Assembly: GCA_964471535.1 (NCBI GenBank)
Contig: CAYYHA010000231.1
Coordinates: forward strand, 1 to 6,819
Source: CAYYHA01 sp964471535
GTDB lineage: Bacteria > Myxococcota > Myxococcia > SLRQ01
Direction of reading: 5' to 3'
Length of the DNA stretch: 6,819 bases
Part shown: piece by piece, positions 1 to 6,819 of the stretch
How positions within the stretch are numbered: the stretch's first letter is position 1
Layout of the letters: every line of letters begins with the position of its first letter
Program-made: the position numbers and the translations under genes
The notes under the pieces: model-generated
Told to the model about the DNA's origin: nothing
Databases searched by the model: none
Seen by the model: the letters and a program-made list of their open reading frames with translations, nothing else

Positions 1-55
1 CAAGACCTCTGCACCGGCCAAGACCTCTGCACCGGCCAAGACCTCTGCACCGGCC
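1..55 (+). repeat. Three perfect 18-bp tandem repeats encoding KTSAPA
   Basis: The unit caagacctctgcaccggc occurs at 1-18, 19-36 and 37-54 without a mismatch, and the next base still matches. Because 18 bp is six codons, copy-number change would keep the downstream domain in frame. The array touches the window edge, so more copies may exist to the left. Identical codons in all copies point to recent slippage or unequal recombination. Confidence 0.9.
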
Positions 56-529
56 CGCGCCAACGCCACTTCCCCCTCGCCTCCACCCACAGATCCCACC
101 GCGCCTGCCACGGGCGCTGCCGCGGATACAGCGGGCACGGTGGCGGATGGACCCGTACCCGAGGATGCGCTGAAGGCGACCGCGCTCCTCTTCGTCCATG
201 CCCTGCGCACGGGGCTCCCCGAGGCGCTCGCCGAGCTGGCCGACTACCCCTTCCTCCTCGACGGCGAGCGCGTCGCCACGAAGCAGGCGCTCACCGAACG
301 CCTGCGCGCAGCCTTCGGGCAGGCGGACCTCTCCGCCCTCACCTTCTACGGGCTGAAGACCTACGACTACCCCACGATGGTCCGCCTCTATGGGCAGCCA
401 CCGCGGCGTCTGTCCGGCCTCGACTTCGAGGACACCTGGGTGACGGTGGCGAACATCGGCGGCCACGGCTACGTGGGCGTGTTCCGGAAGAAGCGCGGCC
501 GCTGGTACCTGGTCGCCTACACGGACTGA
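2..529 (+). CDS. NTF2/SnoaL-like C-terminal domain protein with Pro/Ala/Thr linker, 5'-truncated
   Basis: The frame is open from the first complete codon of the window to a TGA at 527-529 (175 codons visible), so the true start lies outside. Seen: residues 1-18 are three copies of KTSAPA, residues 19 to about 53 are a Pro/Ala/Thr-rich linker, and residues 54-175 form a compact domain. That domain begins with a helix (PEDALKATALLFVHAL) and ends in beta-type segments closing with RGRWYLVAYTD. A helix-rich start, aromatic-rich strands and a terminal 'W-Y-L-V' strand are typical of NTF2/SnoaL-like alpha+beta folds, but I see no catalytic residue pattern and assign no function. A GTG at 140 could be read as a start. 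I prefer truncation because the repeat upstream is in frame and looks like a protein linker, as found between a membrane or lipoprotein anchor and a periplasmic domain. That location is a guess, since the N-terminus is missing. The gene converges on the aminotransferase gene. Confidence 0.7.
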   Translation, partial: KTSAPAKTSAPAKTSAPARANATSPSPPPTDPTAPATGAAADTAGTVADGPVPEDALKATALLFVHALRTGLPEALAELADYPFLLDGERVATKQALTERLRAAFGQADLSALTFYGLKTYDYPTMVRLYGQPPRRLSGLDFEDTWVTVANIGGHGYVGVFRKKRGRWYLVAYTD

Positions 530-615
530 AGCGCGCCCGGCCGTCGAGTCCGCACCGGCCCGGATCGATTTGCCCGGTCCCCGCTCCGCTTGCCGGCGCA
601 TGCCGAGCCCCCGTG

Positions 616-642
616 CCGCAGGCCGCCTCCCTGCGGGCCTGC
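616..642. terminator. Stem-loop between convergent genes, possible terminator without a T-run
   Basis: Two mutually exclusive perfect 7-bp stems can form. CCGCAGG 616-622 pairs with CCTGCGG 630-636 around a 7-nt loop. GCAGGCC 618-624 pairs with GGCCTGC 636-642 around an 11-nt loop. The element lies just past the aminotransferase stop (648) and about 90 bp past the NTF2-like gene stop (529), the right place for a bidirectional terminator. Neither strand has a T-tract after it, so it is not a canonical intrinsic terminator. In DNA this GC-rich, 7-bp stems also occur by chance. Confidence 0.3.
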
Positions 643-647
643 CCCCG

Positions 648-1847
648 TCAGTCGAGCTGCTCGACAAAGCGGCGGATCCGCTCCAGACCGCGATCGATCT
701 CCTCGGTGGAGGTGGCAAACGAGAGGCGCAGGAATCCTTCGGCACCAAAGGGCCCACCCGGGACGCAGGCCACCGCCTCCGCCTCGAGGAGCGCGTCGGC
801 GAGGGCCACACTGTCCTCGAGGGGGCGTCCCTCGAAACGCCGCCCCAGGAGCGCGCGAAGGTCGGGGAAGGCATAGAAGGCGCCCCCGGGCATCGCACAG
901 GCCACGCCCTCGATGGACGCGAGACCCTCCACGAGGTGCCGGCGGCGGGTATCGAAGGCGGCGACCATCTCCGCCACCACCGACTGATCGCCGGTGAGGG
1001 CGGCGACGGCGCCCGCTTGCGCGAAGTGCGTGGCGCCGCTGGTCGACTGCCCCTGAATCTTCTGCATCGCCGCGATGATCGCCTCGGGCCCCACCGCCCA
1101 GCCGATGCGCCAGCCGGTCATCGCGTAGGCCTTGGAGACCCCGCTGACGATCACCGTGCGGTCGGCCAGGTCGGGCGCGACGGAGAGCAGGTTCTCGAAG
1201 CGCCGCCCGTCGTAGAGGATCTGTTCGTAGATGTCGTCGCTGACCACCACCACGTCCGGGTGGCGGCGCAGGACCTCGGCCAGCCCCGCGAGCGTGTCCC
1301 GCCCGTACACGGCACCGGTGGGATTGCTCGGAGAGTTGAGCAGGATGAGGCGCGTCCGCGGCCCGATCGCCGCCTCCACCGCCTCGGGGCGCGGCTCGAA
1401 GCCGTCCTCGGCCCGCGCCTCGACGCGCACGGGCGTCGCGCCGGCGAGGGTGACCATGTCCGGGTAGCTCACCCAGCAGGGGGTGACGAGGAGGGCCTCG
1501 TCCCCCGCGTCGAGGAGGGCTTGGCAGAGGTTGTAGAGGGCCTGCTTGGCGCCCACCGTGACGAGCACCTGCGCGTCCTCGAAGTCGAGGCCGTGCGCTT
1601 TCCGGTAACGGGCGCGGATCGCCTCCTTCAGGGGAGGGATGCCCGAGACGGGTGGGTATTTCGTCGCGCCCTCGCGGAGCGCCTGCACCGCCGCCTCCTT
1701 GATGTGGACCGGGGTGTCGAAGTCGGGCTCGCCCGTACCGAAGGTGACCACGTCCACCCCTCGGGCCTTCAGGGCCCGGGCCTTGGCCGCGGTGGCCAGC
1801 GTCGCCGAGGGCTTTACGGCACGCGCTCGGTGGGAGAGCCGGATCAC
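648..1847 (-). CDS. aspB: PLP-dependent class I aminotransferase, aspartate aminotransferase type (subgroup Ib)
   Basis: This 399-residue protein has the normal length for the family. It should transfer an amino group between aspartate and 2-oxoglutarate, or a close substrate pair, using pyridoxal phosphate in the cytoplasm. Visible signatures: the GTGEPDFDTP N-terminal motif (37-46), W125 in the position that stacks on the PLP ring, NSPSNPTG (171-178) with N175, D204 and Y207 in VSDDIYE, the Schiff-base lysine K239 in SGVSKAYAMTGWRIG, phosphate-binding R247, and R374 in FLRLSFA for the alpha-carboxylate. K101 in VGAKQALYN matches the lysine known in the Thermus Ib enzyme to read the substrate side-chain carboxylate, which favours a dicarboxylate substrate. 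Some Ib enzymes also use prephenate, and I cannot exclude that. The GTG start (1845-1847) overlaps the coaD stop as GTGA, with a GGAGGGA ribosome site upstream, so translation is probably coupled. It is the last gene of the operon. Confidence 0.93.
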   Translation of the reverse strand: MIRLSHRARAVKPSATLATAAKARALKARGVDVVTFGTGEPDFDTPVHIKEAAVQALREGATKYPPVSGIPPLKEAIRARYRKAHGLDFEDAQVLVTVGAKQALYNLCQALLDAGDEALLVTPCWVSYPDMVTLAGATPVRVEARAEDGFEPRPEAVEAAIGPRTRLILLNSPSNPTGAVYGRDTLAGLAEVLRRHPDVVVVSDDIYEQILYDGRRFENLLSVAPDLADRTVIVSGVSKAYAMTGWRIGWAVGPEAIIAAMQKIQGQSTSGATHFAQAGAVAALTGDQSVVAEMVAAFDTRRRHLVEGLASIEGVACAMPGGAFYAFPDLRALLGRRFEGRPLEDSVALADALLEAEAVACVPGGPFGAEGFLRLSFATSTEEIDRGLERIRRFVEQLD

Positions 1848-2338
1848 GGGCCCGTCCCTCCCCCTTGCTTCTCCCGGTAGCGGCGCAGCACCGCCTCGGG
1901 AACCATGGTGCTCACGTCGCCGCCGAAGTGCAGCACCTCACGGACGAACTTGCTGGAGATGTAGAAGTTCTCCTCGCCGGTCATCATGAACAGGGTCTCG
2001 ACCTCTGGCGCCAGCTTTCGGTTCATGTTGGCCATCTGCAGCTCGTACTCGAAGTCGCTCACCGCCCGCAGGCCCCGCAGGACCACCGAGATCCCTCGCT
2101 GCCGGCAGTAGTCCACGAGCAGGCCCTCGAAGGCATCGACCTCGACCCGCTCGTCGCCGCCGAGGGCCTCGAGGAGGATCGCCTTGCGCTCCTCCACGCT
2201 GAACATCGGCGTCTTCCGCGGGTTGGTCGCAATCGCGACCACCAGGGAGTCGAAGATCCGCAGCCCCCGCCGGATGATGGAGATGTGTCCGTTGGTCAGG
2301 GGGTCGAAGGACCCTGGATAGATCGCCCGCCTGCTCAT
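1844..2338 (-). CDS. coaD: Phosphopantetheine adenylyltransferase
   Basis: CoaD joins ATP and 4'-phosphopantetheine to give dephospho-CoA and pyrophosphate, the penultimate step of CoA synthesis. The protein is 164 residues, the usual size. Seen: YPGSFDPLTNGH (7-18) carrying T15 and H18 of the T/HxGH nucleotidyltransferase motif, K42 in NPRKTPMFS, RGLRAVSDFEYE (88-99) with R88, R91 and E99, and the ISSKFVRE motif (127-134). All key residues are present. An in-frame start 22 codons upstream (2404) would add a basic extension lying inside rsmD. I chose the ATG at 2338 because it matches family length, follows an AGGGA-type ribosome site, and overlaps the rsmD stop as ATGA. The rsmD-coaD pairing is a common bacterial gene order and supports both calls. 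The 3' end overlaps the aminotransferase start by 4 bp. Confidence 0.97.
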   Translation of the reverse strand: MSRRAIYPGSFDPLTNGHISIIRRGLRIFDSLVVAIATNPRKTPMFSVEERKAILLEALGGDERVEVDAFEGLLVDYCRQRGISVVLRGLRAVSDFEYELQMANMNRKLAPEVETLFMMTGEENFYISSKFVREVLHFGGDVSTMVPEAVLRRYREKQGGGTGP

Positions 2339-2883
2339 CCTACGTCCCTGACCCGGTAGAGGCTCACCATCGTATCGCCGTAGCGCCGCTCGAGGGTTCG
2401 GCACAAGGGCGGCACCCGGGCCGGGGCCGCGCTGCGCCGGTCGTGTTCTACCACGACGCGCGCGCCTTCCAAGAGCCTCTCTGGCTCCGCCGCGATCCGC
2501 CCGACCACCCGCTCGGCGGGCATGGCATAGGGCGGATCGGCGAAGACGAGGTCGAAGGCGACATCGGCAAGCCGCAGCGAGAGTGCATCGCCCACCACCA
2601 CGCGCGCTCGGTCCTCGAAACCGAGAGCGCGAAGGTTCTGCCGGATCAGCCGCGCATGCCGGCGGTCGCGCTCCACGAAGGTGCAGTGGGCCGCCCCGCG
2701 GGACAGCGCCTCGAGGCCGAGCGCGCCCGTTCCAGCGAAGAGGTCTAGGACCCGAAGTCCGTCCATCCGCTGGCCGAGCAGGTCGAAGATCGACTGACGC
2801 ACCCGGTCGGAGGTAGGACGGATTCCGCGGGTGCGCGGCGTCTTCAGGCGAGCCCCTCGGGCACTGCCGCCGATGATCCGCAT
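2335..2883 (-). CDS. rsmD: 16S rRNA (guanine(966)-N(2))-methyltransferase RsmD
   Basis: The product is an S-adenosylmethionine-dependent enzyme that methylates G966 of 16S rRNA in the small-subunit P-site region. At 182 residues it has standard length. Motifs seen in order: N-terminal MRIIGGSARG (1-10), RPTSDRVRQSIFD (22-34), the SAM-binding glycine loop LDLFAGTGALGLEALSRGA (46-64), acidic E71 after the second strand where the SAM ribose is held, and the catalytic DPPY (116-119) in FADPPY. The ATG at 2881-2883 sits 7 nt after the stop of the upstream gene and has a GAGGG ribosome site overlapping that stop. The gene runs into coaD with a 4-bp overlap. Nothing looks damaged. Confidence 0.96.
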   Translation of the reverse strand: MRIIGGSARGARLKTPRTRGIRPTSDRVRQSIFDLLGQRMDGLRVLDLFAGTGALGLEALSRGAAHCTFVERDRRHARLIRQNLRALGFEDRARVVVGDALSLRLADVAFDLVFADPPYAMPAERVVGRIAAEPERLLEGARVVVEHDRRSAAPARVPPLCRTLERRYGDTMVSLYRVRDVG

Positions 2884-2890
2884 CGAGCCC

Positions 2891-3883
2891 TCACAGCTCC
2901 TCGAGGAGCTGTGCCCGGAGCCGCCCGGCCGTCCCGGCGAGCTTCAGGAGGCGAAGCAGGTCCTCCGTCTCGTTGTAGACGCGCACCTCGACCCGATCGA
3001 GGGCGTCCCCTTCGAGGTCGGAGAGGCGCTCCCCGTACTCGGCGAAGACCTCCGCGGGTGGGCGCGTGCCGAGGCGCGCGCCCATCTCCTCCGACAGGGG
3101 GGGCGGCAAGGCCGCCACCAGCGCATCGGCGAGCGGCGAGCGCAGGGAGAGCAGCCGTGCGCCGGCCCCAACCGCACTGCGCAGGCCCTCGCGCCAGACC
3201 AACGAGCACGGGTCCTGGTGCCAGGCGACCCCCACCGGATCCACCTCGGAGGCAAGCTCGGCCAGGCCGGCGCCCTCGCCGCCCACCACACCGACGAGGT
3301 CGGGCGCCGCCCCGAGGAGCTTCAGCGCTGCGACCAGACGCCCGGCGTCCGCCTCGCCCCCGTCGTCCACCTCGATCTCGAGGCCCAGCTCCCGCTCCCG
3401 AACCGGCTCGGTCGCCTCGCGTACCGCCGGCGCCGCCGCCTCCGGCTCGAGGCCGGCCACCCGGAGGGTGAACGCCGTGAAGCCCGCTTCCACATAGGTG
3501 TGCATCCGTTCGGCCGCGAGATCGGCGTCCTCGGGACGCTCGAGCGTCACCGTGGGGGCACGGATCCACAGGGGACGGGTCCACCCCAGAGACTCGGCTG
3601 CGCCGCAGATGGACTCGAAGAAGGCGTGCAACGCCCGCGGTCCCTCGGCGACCCGGGCCGGCGCGAAGCCAACGACCGCGTCGCAGTCACGCGCCGCCCG
3701 CAGGACGGGCGGCACGAGGATCGGGGTATCCACCCAGACGGTGAGGAGCACCGCCGGCGCCCCCTCGAGGCGGGCGAGGACGTCCCCGAGGGCGAGCAGA
3801 CGGACCGGTCGCGGGCCAAGGCGCAGCTCCGCAGCGGCGGGCCGCTTCTTCAGGAAGGGATCGTCGATCACGGGCCCGGGCAT
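2891..3883 (-). CDS. Unknown protein, possibly a TIM barrel related to class II aldolases / GatZ, without metal ligands
   Basis: This 330-residue Ala/Gly/Leu-rich protein has no signal peptide or membrane segment. I do not recognise it with certainty. Residues 45-145 alternate strands and helices (AVLLTVWVDTP; DAVVGFAPA; HAFFESICGAAESLG; RPLWIRAP; YVEAGFTAFTL). The piece FFESICGAAESLGWTRPLWIRA...YVEAGFTAFTL (88-140) resembles, from memory, the segment of GatZ/KbaZ and class II fructose-bisphosphate aldolases around their GGDH metal site. Here that site reads IRAP (107-110), so the metal ligands are absent. REGLRSAVGAGARLLSL (231-247) resembles the late-barrel aldolase segment. The C-terminus has a helix-rich stretch (YNETEDLLRLLKLAG, 303-317). 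A non-catalytic or regulatory barrel is one reading, and an unrelated barrel is another. The ATG at 3881-3883 has only a weak GGA upstream. It is the first gene of the minus operon, 7 bp before rsmD. Confidence 0.8.
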   Translation of the reverse strand: MPGPVIDDPFLKKRPAAAELRLGPRPVRLLALGDVLARLEGAPAVLLTVWVDTPILVPPVLRAARDCDAVVGFAPARVAEGPRALHAFFESICGAAESLGWTRPLWIRAPTVTLERPEDADLAAERMHTYVEAGFTAFTLRVAGLEPEAAAPAVREATEPVRERELGLEIEVDDGGEADAGRLVAALKLLGAAPDLVGVVGGEGAGLAELASEVDPVGVAWHQDPCSLVWREGLRSAVGAGARLLSLRSPLADALVAALPPPLSEEMGARLGTRPPAEVFAEYGERLSDLEGDALDRVEVRVYNETEDLLRLLKLAGTAGRLRAQLLEEL

Positions 3884-4082
3884 TCTATCCGAGTTTCACC
3901 ACCGGCTCCGCTTCTTGCGCGCCGCCCCCCGGCACCCCGCCGGAGACGGCGCGTCGCGGTGCCCTTCCGGTGCCCGATCTTGCCGCGCCCAGCCCCTTCC
4001 CCTAGTGTCTCGCCTTCGGACAGCACACCCCCGCCATGTCCGAACTTTGAACACTCGAGGGCCGGGAGTTTCCGGCGGCGCC
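3884..4082. promoter_or_regulatory. Divergent promoter region between the minus operon and the regulator gene
   Basis: These 199 bp separate two divergently transcribed start codons, so both promoters probably lie here. I find no convincing -35/-10 pair for a housekeeping sigma factor. The least GC-rich stretch is near 4040-4056 (gaactttgaacac), about 30-40 bp before the regulator ATG. The region contains the inverted repeat listed separately. No RNA element or riboswitch was recognised. The assignment rests on gene geometry rather than on a recognised promoter motif. Confidence 0.5.
4015..4044. promoter_or_regulatory. 7-bp inverted repeat upstream of the PocR-type activator, candidate operator
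   Basis: TTCGGAC (4015-4021) and GTCCGAA (4038-4044) are perfect reverse complements separated by 16 bp. Their centres are 23 bp apart, roughly two helical turns, a spacing compatible with a dimeric DNA-binding protein. The repeat ends 38 bp before the regulator ATG. It could be a binding site for the activator's own Fis-type domain, another operator, or a leader hairpin. A 7-bp match can arise by chance. Confidence 0.3.
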
Positions 4083-5647
<1,565 letters not shown>

Positions 5648-5648
<1 letters not shown>

Positions 5649-6772
5649 TGGAACGCTTCGAGGAGGGGTACTGCCGGTCGGCGGATGGCACGGCGATCTA
5701 CTGGTCGGTGCGGGGGCCCGCCGGCGGCACACCGGAGCCGGATCTGGTGCTCTGCGATGGGCTCGGGTGTGACGGCTTCATCTGGAAGTACCTCATCCCT
5801 GCCTTCTCCGACCGGCACCGGATCGTGCGTTTCCACTACCGCGCCCACGGGCGCTCGGAGACGCCCACCGATCTCTCTCGCTTGAGCATGGCAGCGCTCG
5901 TCGACGACCTCTTCGCGGCGATGGACGCGGCCCGAAGCGAGCGCGCGGTCCTCGCGGGGCACTCGATGGGGGTGCAGGTGATCCTCGAGGCGCACCGGCG
6001 TCACCCCAACCGCGTTCGCGCCCTCGTACCCATCTGCGGCTCCTATGGGCATCCCCTCGATACCTTCCACGGAACCGATGCACTGCGCAGCGCCCTGCCC
6101 TACATCCACAGGCTCGTCACCGCGGTGCCTCGCGCGGTCCTGACCGTGTGGAGCACGCTCCTGCCGAGCCCCGTCGCCTACTTCGTGGCGCTCCTCGCCG
6201 GAGAGGTGAACCGCTCCCTCATCCGCATCGAGGATCTGCAGCCCTACTTCGATCACCTCGCCCGGATGGATCCTCGCGTCTTCGTGACCCTTCTCGAAGC
6301 GGTGAGCAAACACTCGGCCGAGGATCACCTGCCGCATGTGGACGTGCCCACCCTCGTGATCGGCGCCGAGCACGACTCGTTCACCCCCGTCTGGCTCTCG
6401 CGGCGCATGGCCGAGTGCATCCCCGGGGCCGAGCTGCTCATCGTGCCAAAGGGGTCGCACGCCGCGCCCCTCGAGCAGCCGGAGCTCGTGGCGCTGCGCC
6501 TCGAGAAGTTCCTGCGGGAGCGCCTCGGCTGCTACGCCCCCGCCTTGTCCTCGGGATCGCCATCGCCGTCGGCCTCGGTTGGCGAGGCGTCCTCCCCCGA
6601 AGCCGTCCCTTCGGACGGCTCCTCCGGTGAGGGTGCTTCCCGCAACGCCTCCTCCCGCGACGCCTCCTCGGCCGAAGCCGATGACGCCTCGACCACGGGC
6701 ACCCTCTCCCCGGCCCCGTCGCGGCGCGATGCGGGCGCCTCGGCCAGCTCTTCGACGGGGCGCGCCGGATAG
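5648..6772 (+). CDS. Alpha/beta-fold hydrolase with Ser/Ala-rich C-terminal tail
   Basis: The 374-residue protein has an alpha/beta-hydrolase core at about 1-295, probably a cytoplasmic esterase or lactonase-type enzyme, since no signal peptide is seen. Catalytic triad candidates are S106 in the nucleophile elbow GHSMG (104-108), D243 in GAEHDSFTP and H271 in KGSHAAP. A cap-like insertion (about 135-225) lies between the strands. The usual HG oxyanion motif after strand 3 reads CDGLGCDGF (36-44), and the next strand has FHYRAHGRSETP in place of the common RGHG. Substrate is not predictable. The start ATG overlaps the regulator stop as TGATG, implying translational coupling. Residues 296-374 are low-complexity Ser/Ala/Asp/Gly, far beyond the fold, and lie antisense to a minus-strand open frame ending at 6532. 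The tail may be genuine, or an artefact if the sequence carries a frame error near 6530. Confidence 0.88.
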
Positions 6773-6819
6773 ACCGGTTGGGCCCCTACGAGGGGCCGCG
6801 CCTTCAGGATGGGCCGTGC
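6532..6819 (-). CDS. 3' end of an unidentified minus-strand gene with acidic Ala/Glu/Pro-rich tail
   Basis: The minus strand is open from the window edge to a TAG at 6534-6532, giving 95 visible codons. The first part, ARPILKARPLVGAQPVYPAR, is followed by VEELAEAP and a strongly acidic Glu/Ala/Ser/Pro tail ending DPEDKAGA. About 79 of 95 third positions are G or C. However, third positions of this frame coincide with those of the overlapping hydrolase frame, so this bias cannot show which strand codes. The stop falls exactly where the hydrolase fold ends, as expected for convergent neighbours, which favours a real gene entering from the right. No family is recognisable. If real, it overlaps the hydrolase reading by 241 bp, tail to tail. 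Confidence 0.5.
   Translation of the reverse strand, partial: ARPILKARPLVGAQPVYPARPVEELAEAPASRRDGAGERVPVVEASSASAEEASREEALREAPSPEEPSEGTASGEDASPTEADGDGDPEDKAGA
6601..6620. repeat. Perfect 8-bp inverted repeat with 4-nt loop near the end of the hydrolase gene
   Basis: AGCCGTCC (6601-6608) pairs with GGACGGCT (6613-6620) around CTTC. It lies about 70 bp past the end of the hydrolase fold, inside the doubly open region. It would form a compact hairpin in RNA from either strand. No T-tract follows on either strand. It could serve as a transcription-end or RNA-stability hairpin for the convergent genes, or be a by-product of repetitive Ser/Ala/Glu codons. Confidence 0.4.
6781..6797. terminator. Hairpin just after the hydrolase stop, possible terminator
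   Basis: GGCCCCT (6781-6787) and AGGGGCC (6791-6797) form a perfect 7-bp stem with a 3-nt loop. It begins 9 bp after the hydrolase TAG (6770-6772), which suits a transcription end and mildly supports that stop being the real one. No T-run follows, so it is not a classical intrinsic terminator. It also lies within the minus-strand open frame. Confidence 0.3.

Noticed and set aside
570..1880. A 436-codon + strand open frame
   Set aside because: It is exactly antisense to the aminotransferase gene, which carries all expected active-site residues. The translation is His/Arg/Gly-rich with no domain.
2339..2404. An upstream coaD start at 2404
   Set aside because: It would add 22 unconserved residues lying inside rsmD. 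The ATG at 2338 matches family length and forms the ATGA overlap.
3904..3983. Two sigma-54-like promoters (GG 3904-3905 with GC 3917-3918; GG 3969-3970 with GC 3982-3983)
   Set aside because: In both, the GG and GC elements are 11 bp apart instead of the required 10, and the rest of the -24 element does not match TGGCAC.
4036..4050. A four-codon leader frame (MSEL, stop) before the activator
   Set aside because: It has no ribosome site and is too short to support. It overlaps the inverted repeat by chance.
3498..4082. A longer N-terminus for the sigma-54 activator, starting at 3498
   Set aside because: The extra 195 codons are antisense to the barrel gene and cross the divergent promoter region. 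Recognisable protein begins at the ATG at 4083.
6531..6630. A hydrophobic segment in another + frame (LVLGIAIAVGLGW) that could be a membrane tail of the hydrolase after a frameshift
   Set aside because: It would need a frame change that nothing in the sequence indicates. The hydrophobic run is the expected reading of the GC-rich overlap in a third frame.

Overview
The window is about 6.8 kb of very GC-rich, densely coding bacterial DNA with a strong G/C preference at third codon positions. Gene content (an rsmD-coaD-aminotransferase cluster, an enhancer-binding sigma-54 activator with a PocR-type sensor, low-complexity Pro/Ala/Thr and Ser/Glu tails) fits a Myxococcota-like or other delta-proteobacterial lineage. 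This is an inference from style, since there is no rRNA or other taxonomic marker here. No tRNA, rRNA, CRISPR array, transposase or other mobile element was seen.

Layout. (1) Left edge, + strand: the 3' end of a gene that starts outside the window. It encodes an in-frame triple hexapeptide repeat (KTSAPA), a Pro/Ala/Thr linker and a C-terminal domain that looks NTF2/SnoaL-like. (2) 118 bp of convergent spacer with a stem-loop. (3) A four-gene minus-strand operon read from 3883 down to 648: a TIM-barrel-like protein of unknown function, rsmD (16S rRNA m2G966 methyltransferase), coaD (phosphopantetheine adenylyltransferase) and a class I aspartate-type aminotransferase. The last three are joined by 4-bp stop/start overlaps (ATGA, GTGA). 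(4) A 199-bp divergent promoter region with a 7-bp inverted repeat. (5) A plus-strand pair: a PocR-AAA+-Fis sigma-54 activator, and an alpha/beta hydrolase whose ATG overlaps the regulator stop by one base (TGATG). (6) Right edge, - strand: the 3' end of another open frame, whose stop lies exactly where the hydrolase fold ends. The hydrolase reading continues about 240 bp through it as a Ser/Ala-rich tail.

How they work together. The minus operon is mostly housekeeping (ribosome modification, CoA synthesis, amino-acid transamination) with one unfamiliar gene at its head. The plus pair looks like a small sensory/catabolic unit: a cytoplasmic one-component activator that would sense a small molecule through its Cys-containing PocR domain, translationally coupled to a hydrolase. 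The most interesting points are this coupled PocR-sigma-54/hydrolase pair, the metal-ligand-less aldolase-like protein leading the rsmD-coaD operon, and the antisense 3' overlap at the right edge, where the two frames share wobble positions.
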